Assembly (NCBI GenBank): GCA_025458165.1
Contig: JALOTB010000043.1
Coordinates: 1 to 42,944 of the forward strand
Direction: 5' to 3'
DNA from: Chromatiaceae bacterium
GTDB lineage: Bacteria; Pseudomonadota; Gammaproteobacteria; Chromatiales; Chromatiaceae
Length of the DNA: 42,944 bases
The notes under the pieces are model-generated. The model saw only the letters and a list, made by a program, of their open reading frames with translations, was not told the origin of the DNA and did not search any database. The translations under genes were made by a program, and so were the position numbers. Positions 17,229 through 25,082 of this stretch are shown here, one piece after another. Within the stretch, counting starts at the first letter, position 1. Each line of letters opens with the position of its first letter.

Positions 17229-17956
17229 TGGCCATGCCTCCGTCGCGACAGGTACGGCAGGAACTTGAGGTCCTTGGTCATCTCACCCACCGAAGTGCCA
17301 TGGCGCACCAGGGCCCCCGTGGGGCAGACCTGGACGCACTTGCCGCAGCTCGTGCAGGAGCCGCTGTCGCCCCAGGGGCGGGCAAGATCGGTGATCACAC
17401 GGCAGTCGGTGCCTCGCCCCATCACGTCCCAGGTGTGGGCGCCCTCAATCTCGTCGCACACCCGCACGCAGCGCGTGCAGAGCACGCAGCGGTTGTGGTC
17501 GAGGCGGAAGAGATCGTGCGAGCTGTCGACCTCGTAGCGGGCGTGCCGGTAGGGGACCTTGACGTGATCCACGCCGCAGCGCTGGGCGAGGGTCTGGAGC
17601 TCGCAGTGACCATTGGAGACGCACACCGAGCAGACATGGTTGCGCTCGGCGAAGAGCAGCTCGACGATGGTGCGGCGGTAGCGCTGGAGGCGCTCGCTGT
17701 TGGTGATGACCTGCATGCCCTCGGTGACGCGGGTGGAGCAGGCGGCGAGCAGCCGATCGGTGCCGGCGATCTCGACGACGCATAGCCGGCAGGCACCCCA
17801 GACCGAGAGGCCCTCCAGGTAGCAGAGGCTTGGGATTGGGACCCGGTTCTCACGGGCCACCTCGATGATGGTCTCATCCTCGCGGGCGGAGACGTCCTGG
17901 CCGTCGATCTTCAGGGTGACGACGCGGACCTGCGGTTGGGGGGCGGGCAGCGGCAT
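17225..17956 (-). CDS. hoxU: NAD-reducing hydrogenase diaphorase subunit HoxU
   Basis: 243 residues from the ATG at 17956 (GGAGG four bases upstream). A plant-type [2Fe-2S] domain at the N-terminus has [20 protein letters not shown] and [13 protein letters not shown] His-Cys cluster region follows ([16 protein letters not shown]). Two ferredoxin-type motifs complete it, [13 protein letters not shown] and [16 protein letters not shown]. HoxU wires electrons between the flavin in HoxF and HoxY. It shares a 4-base overlap with hoxY and follows hoxF after 47 bases. Confidence 0.95.
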   Translation of the reverse strand: MPLPAPQPQVRVVTLKIDGQDVSAREDETIIEVARENRVPIPSLCYLEGLSVWGACRLCVVEIAGTDRLLAACSTRVTEGMQVITNSERLQRYRRTIVELLFAERNHVCSVCVSNGHCELQTLAQRCGVDHVKVPYRHARYEVDSSHDLFRLDHNRCVLCTRCVRVCDEIEGAHTWDVMGRGTDCRVITDLARPWGDSGSCTSCGKCVQVCPTGALVRHGTSVGEMTKDLKFLPYLSRRRHGQ

Positions 17957-18003
17957 TGAGCCTCCGGATGGGCGTCGATCTGGGGTCTGGGGGGGCAGCG
18001 GTG

Positions 18004-19608
18004 TCAGGCCGAAGTCGCCGCGAGCTTGTCCTCGTACTCGACGCGGAAGTGGCGGAGCGTGCTCAGCACGGGGTTGGGGGCGGTCTGTCCAAGCCCACAC
18101 AGGCTGGTGGCCTGCACCACCTCGCACAGCTCTTCCAATAGGGCTAGATCTGCCCGGGTCCCCCGGCCCTTGGCGATCGTCTTTAGGATGTCGTGCATCT
18201 GCTGGGTCCCGGCGCGGCAAGGGATGCACTTGCCGCACGACTCGGTCATGCAGAACTCCATGAAGTAGCGGGCGACGTCGACCATGCTGGAGGTCTCATC
18301 CATCACGATCATCCCGCCCGAGCCCATGATGGTCCCGAGCTCGCGCAGGCTGTCGTAGTCGACCGGGATGTCGAGGTGCGCGGCGGGCAGGCAGCCCCCC
18401 GAGGGGCCGCCCGTCTGCACCGCCTTGAATGCCCGCCCGTCGGGGATGCCGCCACCGATGACCTCAATGATGTCGCGCAGCCTGGTCCCCATCGGCACCT
18501 CGATCAGCCCGGTGTTGCGGATGGTCCCGGCGAGCGCAAAGACCTTGGTGCCCTTAGAGCGCTCGGTGCCGATGCCCGCGAACCACTCCCCGCCGCGCAG
18601 CAGGATCGGCGCGATATTGGCGAAGGTCTCGACATTGTTGATCAGGGTCGGGTGGCCCCAGAGGCCGGCCTCGGCGGGGTAGGGCGGGCGTGGCCGGGGC
18701 TGGCCGCGCAGGCCCTCGATCGAGGCCATGAGCGCGGTCTCCTCGCCGCAGACGAAGGCCCCCGCGCCGAGGCGGACCTCCACCTCGAAGCTGAACTGGG
18801 TGTCGCAGATATGAGCGCCGAGGAAGCCCGAGCGCTTGGCCTTGCGGATGGCGGTCTTGAGGCGCTCCACGGCGAGCGGGTACTCGGCGCGGACATAGAC
18901 GTAGCCGCGGGTGGCGCCGACGGCGTAGGCCGCGATCGCCATGCCTTCGATCACCCGGTGGGGGTCGGACTCCAAGATGGCCCGGTCCATGAAGGCGCCG
19001 GGGTCGCCCTCGTCGGCGTTGCAGATGACGAACTTTTGCTCGGCGGGCATCTTGGCGACGGTGGACCACTTGAGTCCCGTGGGGTAGCCGCCGCCACCGC
19101 GGCCGCGCAGGCCGCTCGTCGTGACCTCGGCGAGGACCTCGGCCGGGGTCATCTCGGTGAGCGCCTGGACCATGGCGGAGTAGCCACCAACGGCGATGTA
19201 GCCCTTGAAGCTGTTGGGGTCGATCACCCCAGAGTTCTCCAGGACGATCTTCTGCTGGCGGCTGAAGAAGGGAAGGTCGTTGGGGAGGCGCAGGCGCTCG
19301 ACGGGGGCCGTCCCGATGCTGCAGGCGATCGCCTGGGCGTCCTCGGCCTTGACGTCGCGGTAGAGGACCGGCTCGCCGCCGTCCATCGGCGCCACCGCGA
19401 CCAGCGGGCCGGCAGAGCAGAGACCCATACATCCGACCCCTTTGACGCGGCAGCCCGTGCTCGGTGCCGCCTCGCGCAGCCCGTCGAGCACCGGGCCGGC
19501 GCCCGAGGATTGGCAGCTCGCCGCCATGCACACGCGCACCTCGTGGGCGATGCCGGTGTCCGCGGCGCGGACGCCTTCGGCCATCTCGTTGAGCTCGTCG
19601 AGGTTCAT
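18004..19608 (-). CDS. hoxF: NAD-reducing hydrogenase diaphorase subunit HoxF (FMN, NAD binding)
   Basis: 534 residues from the ATG at 19608; one base separates it from the hoxE stop. The N-terminal thioredoxin-like [2Fe-2S] domain has [11 protein letters not shown] and [14 protein letters not shown]. The NuoF-like core has the glycine-rich [16 protein letters not shown] for [21 protein letters not shown] for FMN, and [16 protein letters not shown]. The C-terminal [4Fe-4S] motif is [16 protein letters not shown] with [13 protein letters not shown]. It oxidises or reduces NAD(H) in the cytoplasm. All the cluster and cofactor motifs I know are intact. Confidence 0.96.
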   Translation of the reverse strand: MNLDELNEMAEGVRAADTGIAHEVRVCMAASCQSSGAGPVLDGLREAAPSTGCRVKGVGCMGLCSAGPLVAVAPMDGGEPVLYRDVKAEDAQAIACSIGTAPVERLRLPNDLPFFSRQQKIVLENSGVIDPNSFKGYIAVGGYSAMVQALTEMTPAEVLAEVTTSGLRGRGGGGYPTGLKWSTVAKMPAEQKFVICNADEGDPGAFMDRAILESDPHRVIEGMAIAAYAVGATRGYVYVRAEYPLAVERLKTAIRKAKRSGFLGAHICDTQFSFEVEVRLGAGAFVCGEETALMASIEGLRGQPRPRPPYPAEAGLWGHPTLINNVETFANIAPILLRGGEWFAGIGTERSKGTKVFALAGTIRNTGLIEVPMGTRLRDIIEVIGGGIPDGRAFKAVQTGGPSGGCLPAAHLDIPVDYDSLRELGTIMGSGGMIVMDETSSMVDVARYFMEFCMTESCGKCIPCRAGTQQMHDILKTIAKGRGTRADLALLEELCEVVQATSLCGLGQTAPNPVLSTLRHFRVEYEDKLAATSA

Positions 19609-19609
19609 C

Positions 19610-20104
19610 TCAGTCGAGCCCCCCGAGCCGAGCGAGCAGGTCCTCGCTGGTCTGCTTGCCGAGCATGTCGCCGTCGAGGACCACGGCGGGGGCGAGCCCA
19701 CAGGCGCCGACGCAGCGGGCGCTGAGCAGGGAGAGGGCGTTGTCCTCGGTGGTCTCCCCGGGCTGGATGCCGTAGCGTCCCTCGATCCCCTCGATCAGTC
19801 CTCCGGCCCCTTTGATATAGCAGGCCGTCCCGGTGCAGACGACGCAGGCGTGTCGCCCCTTGGGCTTGAGCATGAACAGGTGATAGAAGGTCGCGACACC
19901 GAAGACCTTCGAGAGCGGGAGGTCGAGCGACTCGGCGACATAAACCAGCGCGGTCTCGTCGAGGTAGCCGAAGGCCTCTTGGACGCTGTGCAGGGCCTCG
20001 ATCAGGGCGTGGTCGGCGTAGCCGTTGCGGCGCATCGCCGCGTTGACGAGGTTCCAGCGCTTGTCGCTGCTCGGGGTAGGTGGCTTGTGGCGGGTGACTG
20101 ACAT
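19610..20104 (-). CDS. hoxE: bidirectional hydrogenase subunit HoxE (NuoE-like)
   Basis: 164 residues from the ATG at 20104, preceded by GGAGG at a 4-base spacing; the open frame upstream of it has no protein character. NuoE-like [2Fe-2S] cysteines are in [12 protein letters not shown] and [15 protein letters not shown], with [18 protein letters not shown] ahead of them. HoxE is the extra diaphorase subunit that marks five-subunit Hox enzymes such as those of cyanobacteria and purple sulfur bacteria and may link to ferredoxin or the membrane. It is the first gene of the operon and is divergent from pssA, with 156 bases between the starts. Confidence 0.94.
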   Translation of the reverse strand: MSVTRHKPPTPSSDKRWNLVNAAMRRNGYADHALIEALHSVQEAFGYLDETALVYVAESLDLPLSKVFGVATFYHLFMLKPKGRHACVVCTGTACYIKGAGGLIEGIEGRYGIQPGETTEDNALSLLSARCVGACGLAPAVVLDGDMLGKQTSEDLLARLGGLD

Positions 20105-20198
20105 GATCCCTCCTGCGGCCGGTGGAGGAACTATGACGGAGTCCGATTGCGATGAAAAGACGTCCCGCGGGGCCACCGCGGCGCAGGATGCCAGCGGC

Positions 20199-20228
20199 TT
20201 TCTGTGGAAATCCGGCGGCCGCTATACT
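20199..20228 (+). promoter_or_regulatory. probable pssA promoter
   Basis: TATACT at 20223-20228 is a near-consensus -10 about 33 bases before the pssA ATG. The -35 is weak (TTTCTG at 20199-20204, 18-base spacing). It lies in the spacer shared with the divergent hox operon. Confidence 0.45.
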
Positions 20229-20260
20229 GACGGGCACCACGCCCCGACCGGATCCTCCCG

Positions 20261-21025
20261 ATGGACGAGCCCGAAGTCCCGGCCGCCGAAGGCACGCCCA
20301 AGCGCCGGCGCGGCATTTTCCTGCTACCCAACCTCTTCACCACGGCGGCCCTGTTCGCCGGGTTCTACGCCGTGCTGGCGTCGATGAACGGGCGGTTCGA
20401 GGCGGCCGCCATCGCCATCTTCGCGGCCATGGTCCTCGATGGGCTCGATGGTCGCGTCGCCCGCCTCACGCACACCCAGAGCGACTTCGGCGCCGAGTAC
20501 GACAGCCTTTCGGACATGGTCGCCTTCGGCGTCGCCCCGGCGCTGGTCGCCTACCAATGGGCCTTGGAGGGCCTGGGCCGGGCCGGCTGGCTGGCCGCCT
20601 TCGTTTACACCGCCGCCGCGGCCCTGCGGCTGGCCCGCTTCAACACCCAGATCGGTATCGCCGACAAGCGCTTCTTCCAGGGCCTCCCGAGCCCATCGGC
20701 GGCGGCGATCATCGCCGGCGGGGTGTGGGTGGGTACGGACTACGGGATCGACGGGGCCAGCGTCGACTGGCTGGTCGCCGGCGTCACCGCTACCGTCGGT
20801 CTGCTCATGGTGAGCAACTTCCGCTACCACAGCTTCAAGGACGTCGACGTTCGCGGGCGAGTGTCGTTCATCGCGGCAGTGGTGGTGATGCTGGCCTTCG
20901 CCCTGGTGCACCTCGATCCGCCGGTGATCCTGTTCGCCGGCTTTGCGAGCTACGCGGTCTCCGGGCCGGTGCTGACCCTGCTGCGACGGCGCGAGCGGCG
21001 CGCCCGGCGACGGCGCGACCAGTAG
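20261..21025 (+). CDS. pssA: CDP-diacylglycerol--serine O-phosphatidyltransferase
   Basis: 254 residues. It carries the CDP-alcohol phosphatidyltransferase motif DGLDGRVARLTHTQSDFG continuing AEYDSLSD, with the conserved Asp and Gly residues in place. The start region RGIFLLPNLFTTAALFAGFY and about seven membrane helices match the membrane-bound PssA subclass. It makes phosphatidylserine from CDP-diacylglycerol and serine, the precursor of phosphatidylethanolamine. It ends with an Arg-rich cytoplasmic tail. No psd gene is near. Confidence 0.93.
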   Translation: MDEPEVPAAEGTPKRRRGIFLLPNLFTTAALFAGFYAVLASMNGRFEAAAIAIFAAMVLDGLDGRVARLTHTQSDFGAEYDSLSDMVAFGVAPALVAYQWALEGLGRAGWLAAFVYTAAAALRLARFNTQIGIADKRFFQGLPSPSAAAIIAGGVWVGTDYGIDGASVDWLVAGVTATVGLLMVSNFRYHSFKDVDVRGRVSFIAAVVVMLAFALVHLDPPVILFAGFASYAVSGPVLTLLRRRERRARRRRDQ

Positions 21026-21299
21026 CCCCATCTGCCCGCTCGAGCGGACTTTTCGCGGGAATGTTGACGCCGATTATGGTGCGCCGGCCGAGACTGCCCC
21101 TAAGCTTTCGTCCACCGCCGTGCATCGTCCGCGCAGCGTCGGCGGGTCGAGTGCCCAGCGTATCGGCGGTCGGCCCCAGCCGGCGGTCGTGTCGGGCAGC
21201 GGGCTCCCCGCACCGGTGGTAAAAGAGCCGCGCGGCGGTCCGCTCGCCGCGCAAGAGAACCCGGGACGGGTCGCCATCGTCCCAACAACGGAGGATTCG

Positions 21300-22907
21300 A
21301 TGAGTCGTAGAGTTTTCGGCATTACCTGGCCGCTATTCGGTCTGGTCCTGTGTCTGGGGGTCGCCCAGGCCGAAGTGGCCGACACCGAGCAGAAGGCGTC
21401 TACCGCGGATCACAGCAAGTTCGAGGAGCTGCAGCAGGAGTTTGCCACCGGGCCGGACGTCACCCGGGCCTGCCTCAAGTGCCACACCGAGGCGGCCAAG
21501 CAGCTCCACAAGACGACCCACTGGACCTGGGAGTACAACCACGAGAAGACCGGGCAGCGACTCGGCAAGAAGTACGTGGTCAACAGCTTCTGCGGGAGCA
21601 TCACGTCGAACTACCCGCGCTGCACGAGCTGCCATATCGGCTACGGCTGGAAGGACGGCAACTTCGATTTCACCTCCGAGGAGGCAGTCGACTGTCTCGC
21701 CTGCCACGATACCACCGGCACCTACGTCAAGTTCCCGGCGGGCGCCGGCCATCCGGCGTACGAAGAAAAGAAGATGGGCCCGCAGGTCTTCAAGCCGGTC
21801 GACCTCAAGACCGTGGCGCAGAACGTCGGCAAGACCAGCCGCCAGACCTGTGGGGCCTGCCATTTCGACGGTGGCGGTGGCGATGCGGTCAAGCACGGCG
21901 ACATGGATCGCACCCTGGGCAAGCCGAGCAAGGCGCTCGACGTGCACATGGCCGTCGAGGGGCTCGATTACTCCTGCGCCACCTGTCACACCTTCATCAA
22001 CCACAATCCGGCGGGCAGCCGCTATCAGACGACCGCCAAGGACACCACGGGTGTGGCCGTGCCGGGGATCAAGGAGACCCGCGCGACCTGCGAGTCCTGC
22101 CACGGGCTCACGCCGCATCCGCGCCAGGTCAATAACAAGCTCAACGACCACGTGGACAAGATCGCTTGCCAGACCTGCCACATCCCGACCTTCGCCCGCG
22201 GCGGCACCGCGACCAAGATGTGGTGGGATTGGTCGACCGCCGGACAGCGGGACGCGGAAGGCAAGCCGATCAAGAAGAAGAACGAGAAGGGCGAGATCGT
22301 CTACGACGGGATGAAGGGCGACTTCGTCTGGGAAGAGAACGTTGTGCCCGAGTACCACTGGTTCGACGGTACGGTGCGCTACTCCCTCGTGGGTGACCCC
22401 ATCGATGCCGCGGCGGCCCCGGTGGAGATCAATCACCTGCAGGGCAGCTACCAGGACCCGAATGCCCGCATCTGGCCCTTCAAGGTCATGGGCGGCAAGC
22501 AGCCGTATGACACGGTGAACAACACCTTCCTGGTCGGTCACCTCTTTGGGCAGGATGATGCGGCTTACTGGAAGAGCTACGACTGGGACAAGGCCCTGCG
22601 CTCCGCCATGGCCCAGGCCAAGGCCATCGGCCAGACCGACATCGATTACAGCGGCAAGTTCGACTTCGTCGAGACCCGTATGTACTGGCCCATCACCCAC
22701 ATGGTCGCGCCCAAGGACCAGGCACTGGGCTGCGCCGAGTGCCACAGCAAGGACGGTCGGCTCGCTAACCTCACCGACTTCTACATGCCCGGGCGCGATG
22801 CCAACCCCTGGATCGACCGGATCGGTTGGCTGCTGGTGCTGGCTACCCTGGCGGGCGTGCTCGTGCACGGCCTGATGCGTCTGGTCGTTGGTCGCCGCAA
22901 GGCCTGA
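21300..22907 (+). CDS. octaheme c-type cytochrome, tetrathionate reductase (OTR) family, membrane-anchored
   Basis: 535 residues from the ATG at 21300, with GGAGG five bases upstream. A signal peptide (to VAQA) precedes eight CxxCH sites: CLKCH58, CTSCH108, CLACH132, CGACH184, CATCH226, CESCH264, CQTCH290 and CAECH478. The spacing, with seven sites in the first 300 residues and the eighth far downstream, fits the OTR family, whose Shewanella member reduces tetrathionate, nitrite and hydroxylamine in vitro. A C-terminal helix (IGWLLVLATLAGVLVHGLMR) followed by VVGRRKA anchors it to the inner membrane. A cytochrome b gene follows after 13 bases. The physiological substrate is not known; sulfur or nitrogen oxyanions are the natural guesses. 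Confidence 0.9.
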   Translation: MSRRVFGITWPLFGLVLCLGVAQAEVADTEQKASTADHSKFEELQQEFATGPDVTRACLKCHTEAAKQLHKTTHWTWEYNHEKTGQRLGKKYVVNSFCGSITSNYPRCTSCHIGYGWKDGNFDFTSEEAVDCLACHDTTGTYVKFPAGAGHPAYEEKKMGPQVFKPVDLKTVAQNVGKTSRQTCGACHFDGGGGDAVKHGDMDRTLGKPSKALDVHMAVEGLDYSCATCHTFINHNPAGSRYQTTAKDTTGVAVPGIKETRATCESCHGLTPHPRQVNNKLNDHVDKIACQTCHIPTFARGGTATKMWWDWSTAGQRDAEGKPIKKKNEKGEIVYDGMKGDFVWEENVVPEYHWFDGTVRYSLVGDPIDAAAAPVEINHLQGSYQDPNARIWPFKVMGGKQPYDTVNNTFLVGHLFGQDDAAYWKSYDWDKALRSAMAQAKAIGQTDIDYSGKFDFVETRMYWPITHMVAPKDQALGCAECHSKDGRLANLTDFYMPGRDANPWIDRIGWLLVLATLAGVLVHGLMRLVVGRRKA

Positions 22908-22920
22908 GGAGGAGCAAGAG

Positions 22921-23529
22921 ATGAGTCAAGTCATGCTATTCACGGGCTTCGAGCGCTTCTGGCACTGGTCGCAGGCGATCCTGATCTTCGGCCTGCTGAC
23001 AACCGGCTTCGAGATCCATGGGACCTACAGCCTGTTCGGCTTTGAGCAGGCGCTCGACTACCACCTGATCCTCGCCTGGACCCTGATCGGGCTCTGGGCC
23101 TTCGCGATCTTCTGGCACATCACCACGGGCGAGTGGCGCCAGTACGTCCCGACCGGCAAGGGGCTGATGGCCATGGTCGGCTACTACGCCTACGGGATCT
23201 TCTCCGGCGAGGCCAAGCCCTACCACAAGAGCCGCCGGGCCAAGCACAACCCCCTGCAGCGCCTGGCCTACTTGGGGTTCAAGATTGCCATCGCGCCGGC
23301 GCTCTGGATCTCGGGGCTGCTGCTCCTGTTCTACACGAGCTGGAAGGACACGGCCCTGGGCGCGGCCTTGCCGCTGGAGTGGGTGGCCTGGGTGCACATG
23401 GGTGCGGTGTTCGCCCTGCTCATTTTCCTGGTGGCGCACGTCTATCTCGCCGCAACCATGGGCGAGCCCTGGTACTCCCTGCTCAAGTCGATGTTCACCG
23501 GGTATGAGGAGGTCAAGGAGGGCAACTAG
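22921..23529 (+). CDS. cytochrome b subunit (FdnI/thiosulfate-reductase type)
   Basis: 202 residues with four main membrane helices. The N-terminus LFTGFERFWHWSQAILIFGL and GFEIHGTY, DYHLILAW, FAIFWHITTGEW and AWVHMGAVFALLIFLVAHVYL supply the histidines expected for b-heme ligation, as in the cytochrome b561-like subunits of formate dehydrogenase and thiosulfate reductase. YLGFKIAIAPALWISGL is a conserved third-helix segment. It would pass electrons between the quinol pool and the anchored octaheme cytochrome encoded 13 bases upstream. Confidence 0.9.
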   Translation: MSQVMLFTGFERFWHWSQAILIFGLLTTGFEIHGTYSLFGFEQALDYHLILAWTLIGLWAFAIFWHITTGEWRQYVPTGKGLMAMVGYYAYGIFSGEAKPYHKSRRAKHNPLQRLAYLGFKIAIAPALWISGLLLLFYTSWKDTALGAALPLEWVAWVHMGAVFALLIFLVAHVYLAATMGEPWYSLLKSMFTGYEEVKEGN

Positions 23530-23574
23530 CCCGTCCCAACGGGGCCGGCCCCCGGGGCCCCCTGCCATCCGCGC

Positions 23575-23601
23575 GACCCGCCCCGTGATCGTGGGCGGGT
23601 C
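23575..23601 (+). other. stem-loop downstream of the cytochrome b gene
   Basis: A 9-base perfect stem (GACCCGCCC / GGGCGGGTC) with a 9-base loop lies 45 bases after the cytochrome b stop and before the adaptor gene. There is no following T tract, so it is more likely an RNA-stabilising or processing element than an intrinsic terminator. Confidence 0.4.
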
Positions 23602-23649
23602 GGCGCTAGGCGGCGCTCAATTCACACCACTGAGAGATCTTCGACCACC

Positions 23650-24807
23650 ATGAGAACGATTCCCCTCGCGCGCACCGCCGCCGGAGTTGTAATCCTCTTG
23701 CTGGCGCTGCCATGCGCCCTGGCGCAGGCGCCGGGCACCTACATGCAGCCCGTGCCGCCCGCCGATCCGGGGATGCCGGGGACCTTTCCAGCGCCGGCCG
23801 CCGAGCGCGAGCAGTGGACCGTGGTCGAGCGCCGTGCGGTCGGCGGAGCGGCGACCGTTGGGGGGACCGTGGTGCCGGTGCAGGAGATCACCTTCACCGC
23901 GCAGATGCCCGGGAGCATCGAGCTGATCGCCGGGGCCGAGGGCGACTTCTTCAAGCAGGGGGCGGTGCTGGTCGCGATCGACGAGTCGGAGCTTCGCGCG
24001 CAGCGCAACTCCGCCGTCGCGCAGATCCGCAATGCCGAGGCCGCGCTGCGCGATGCCGGTGTCCAGTATCAGCGCGAGCGCACCGACCCCTCGCCACAGC
24101 AGGGCAACATGATGAGCCAGATGATGCCCATGCCGATGCCGTTCATGAGCGGCAGCGAGACCGGCGTGCGCCGGGGCGCGACCCTGCACCAGTACGGTAC
24201 GCAGATCGAGCAGGCGCGCGGGGCCTTGGCCACGGCCCAGGCCCAGCTCCAGGCGATCGACGCCAAGCTCAAGGACACCAAGAGCGTGGCCCCTTTCGAC
24301 GGCTATATCGTGCGCAAGAATGTCAACAAAGGGGACACGGTGCAGCCGGGTCAGCCGCTGCTCAGCTTCGCCAACATGGGGCAGCTCCAGATCCAGGCCG
24401 ACGTCCCCACCCGGCTCTCCGCCGGGCTTTTTCCGGGTCAGATCACCCAGGTGCGGCTCGACGACCCCAACCAGACCATCGCGCGGGCGCGCGTCGCGCA
24501 GGTCTTCCCGATGGCCGATTCCACCCGGCACACGGTGCGGGTCAAGTTCGACGTCGAGCCCGGGGCACCCGCCAAGGCGGGCATGTATGCCGAGGTCTTG
24601 ATCCAGGACGCGGGACCCGAGCAGGGCAGCCTGCCCATGATTCCGATGTCGGCCGTGGTCTACCGCGGTGGGCTGCCTATGGTCTACGTGCTCGACACCC
24701 ACAACCAGCCGCGCCTGCACCTGCTGCGCCTCGGCGAGCAGTTCGGCGACCAGGTGACGGTGCTCACCGGCCTGCAGGGCGGTGAGCGCATCCTGGCGAA
24801 CCCCTAG
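23650..24807 (+). CDS. RND efflux periplasmic adaptor (membrane fusion protein)
   Basis: 385 residues. A signal peptide ends near PCALAQA. The biotinyl-lipoyl half-motifs are IELIAGAEGDFFKQGAVLVAI and, after the hairpin, KSVAPFDGYIVRKNVNKGDTV with QPGQPLLSFANM. The alpha-hairpin is short (QRNSAVAQIRNAEAALRDAG and ATAQAQLQAIDAKL). Beta-barrel and membrane-proximal domains follow. Residues 154-166 hold seven methionines in a proline-punctuated loop (MMSQMMPMPMPFM) between the two hairpin helices, which is unusual for this family. It pairs with the pump encoded at 25083, though 275 noncoding bases separate them. No outer-membrane TolC-like gene is visible. Confidence 0.88.
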   Translation: MRTIPLARTAAGVVILLLALPCALAQAPGTYMQPVPPADPGMPGTFPAPAAEREQWTVVERRAVGGAATVGGTVVPVQEITFTAQMPGSIELIAGAEGDFFKQGAVLVAIDESELRAQRNSAVAQIRNAEAALRDAGVQYQRERTDPSPQQGNMMSQMMPMPMPFMSGSETGVRRGATLHQYGTQIEQARGALATAQAQLQAIDAKLKDTKSVAPFDGYIVRKNVNKGDTVQPGQPLLSFANMGQLQIQADVPTRLSAGLFPGQITQVRLDDPNQTIARARVAQVFPMADSTRHTVRVKFDVEPGAPAKAGMYAEVLIQDAGPEQGSLPMIPMSAVVYRGGLPMVYVLDTHNQPRLHLLRLGEQFGDQVTVLTGLQGGERILANP

Positions 24808-25082
24808 GGAGGGAGATCCCGATGGATCGGCCATCCCGGCCGACATCAGCGCGGAACCCGAAGATGCCGTCTCCCGGTTCCTTCATTTTCAGTTGCTTGG
24901 GCGACTGAAAACGGCGGGGCTCCTGCCCCGCGCGGGAGCCGCTGAATGTTCAGCGATTCCCTTGAGCCCGCTGCCCGCGGCTCGCCCCCGCCGGGTACCA
25001 ACAACAACGATCTGAGCCGTGCCGAGCGGCGCCGCTGAGGCGCACGCCGACATGCCGACCGCCGCAAGGAGTCGATCAGCCC
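24808..25082. other. adaptor-pump spacer carrying consecutive hairpins
   Basis: 275 bases with no credible gene between two subunits that are normally contiguous. It contains the hairpin run at 24886-24954 (see separate entry) and a perfect 12-base palindrome AGCGGCGCCGCT at 25025-25036 about 46 bases before the pump ATG. No promoter of good quality was found. Confidence 0.45.
24886..24954 (+). promoter_or_regulatory. tandem and mutually exclusive RNA hairpins, possible attenuator or repeat element
   Basis: Hairpin A: TTTTCAGTTGC (24886-24896), loop TTGG, GCGACTGAAAA (24901-24911), 11 pairs with one G-U. Hairpin B: CGGGGC TCCT GCCCCG (24915-24930). Hairpin C: GCTGA ATGT TCAGC (24941-24954). 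An alternative stem GGCTCC (24918-24923) with GGAGCC (24935-24940) cannot coexist with B. The layout resembles an attenuator or a palindromic intergenic repeat; neither can be confirmed from one copy. Confidence 0.45.

Noticed and set aside
18193..19725. Long plus-strand open frame antisense to hoxF and the end of hoxE.
   Set aside because: hoxF and hoxE are unmistakable on the minus strand; the antisense product is low-complexity Ala/Gly/Arg/Asp sequence.
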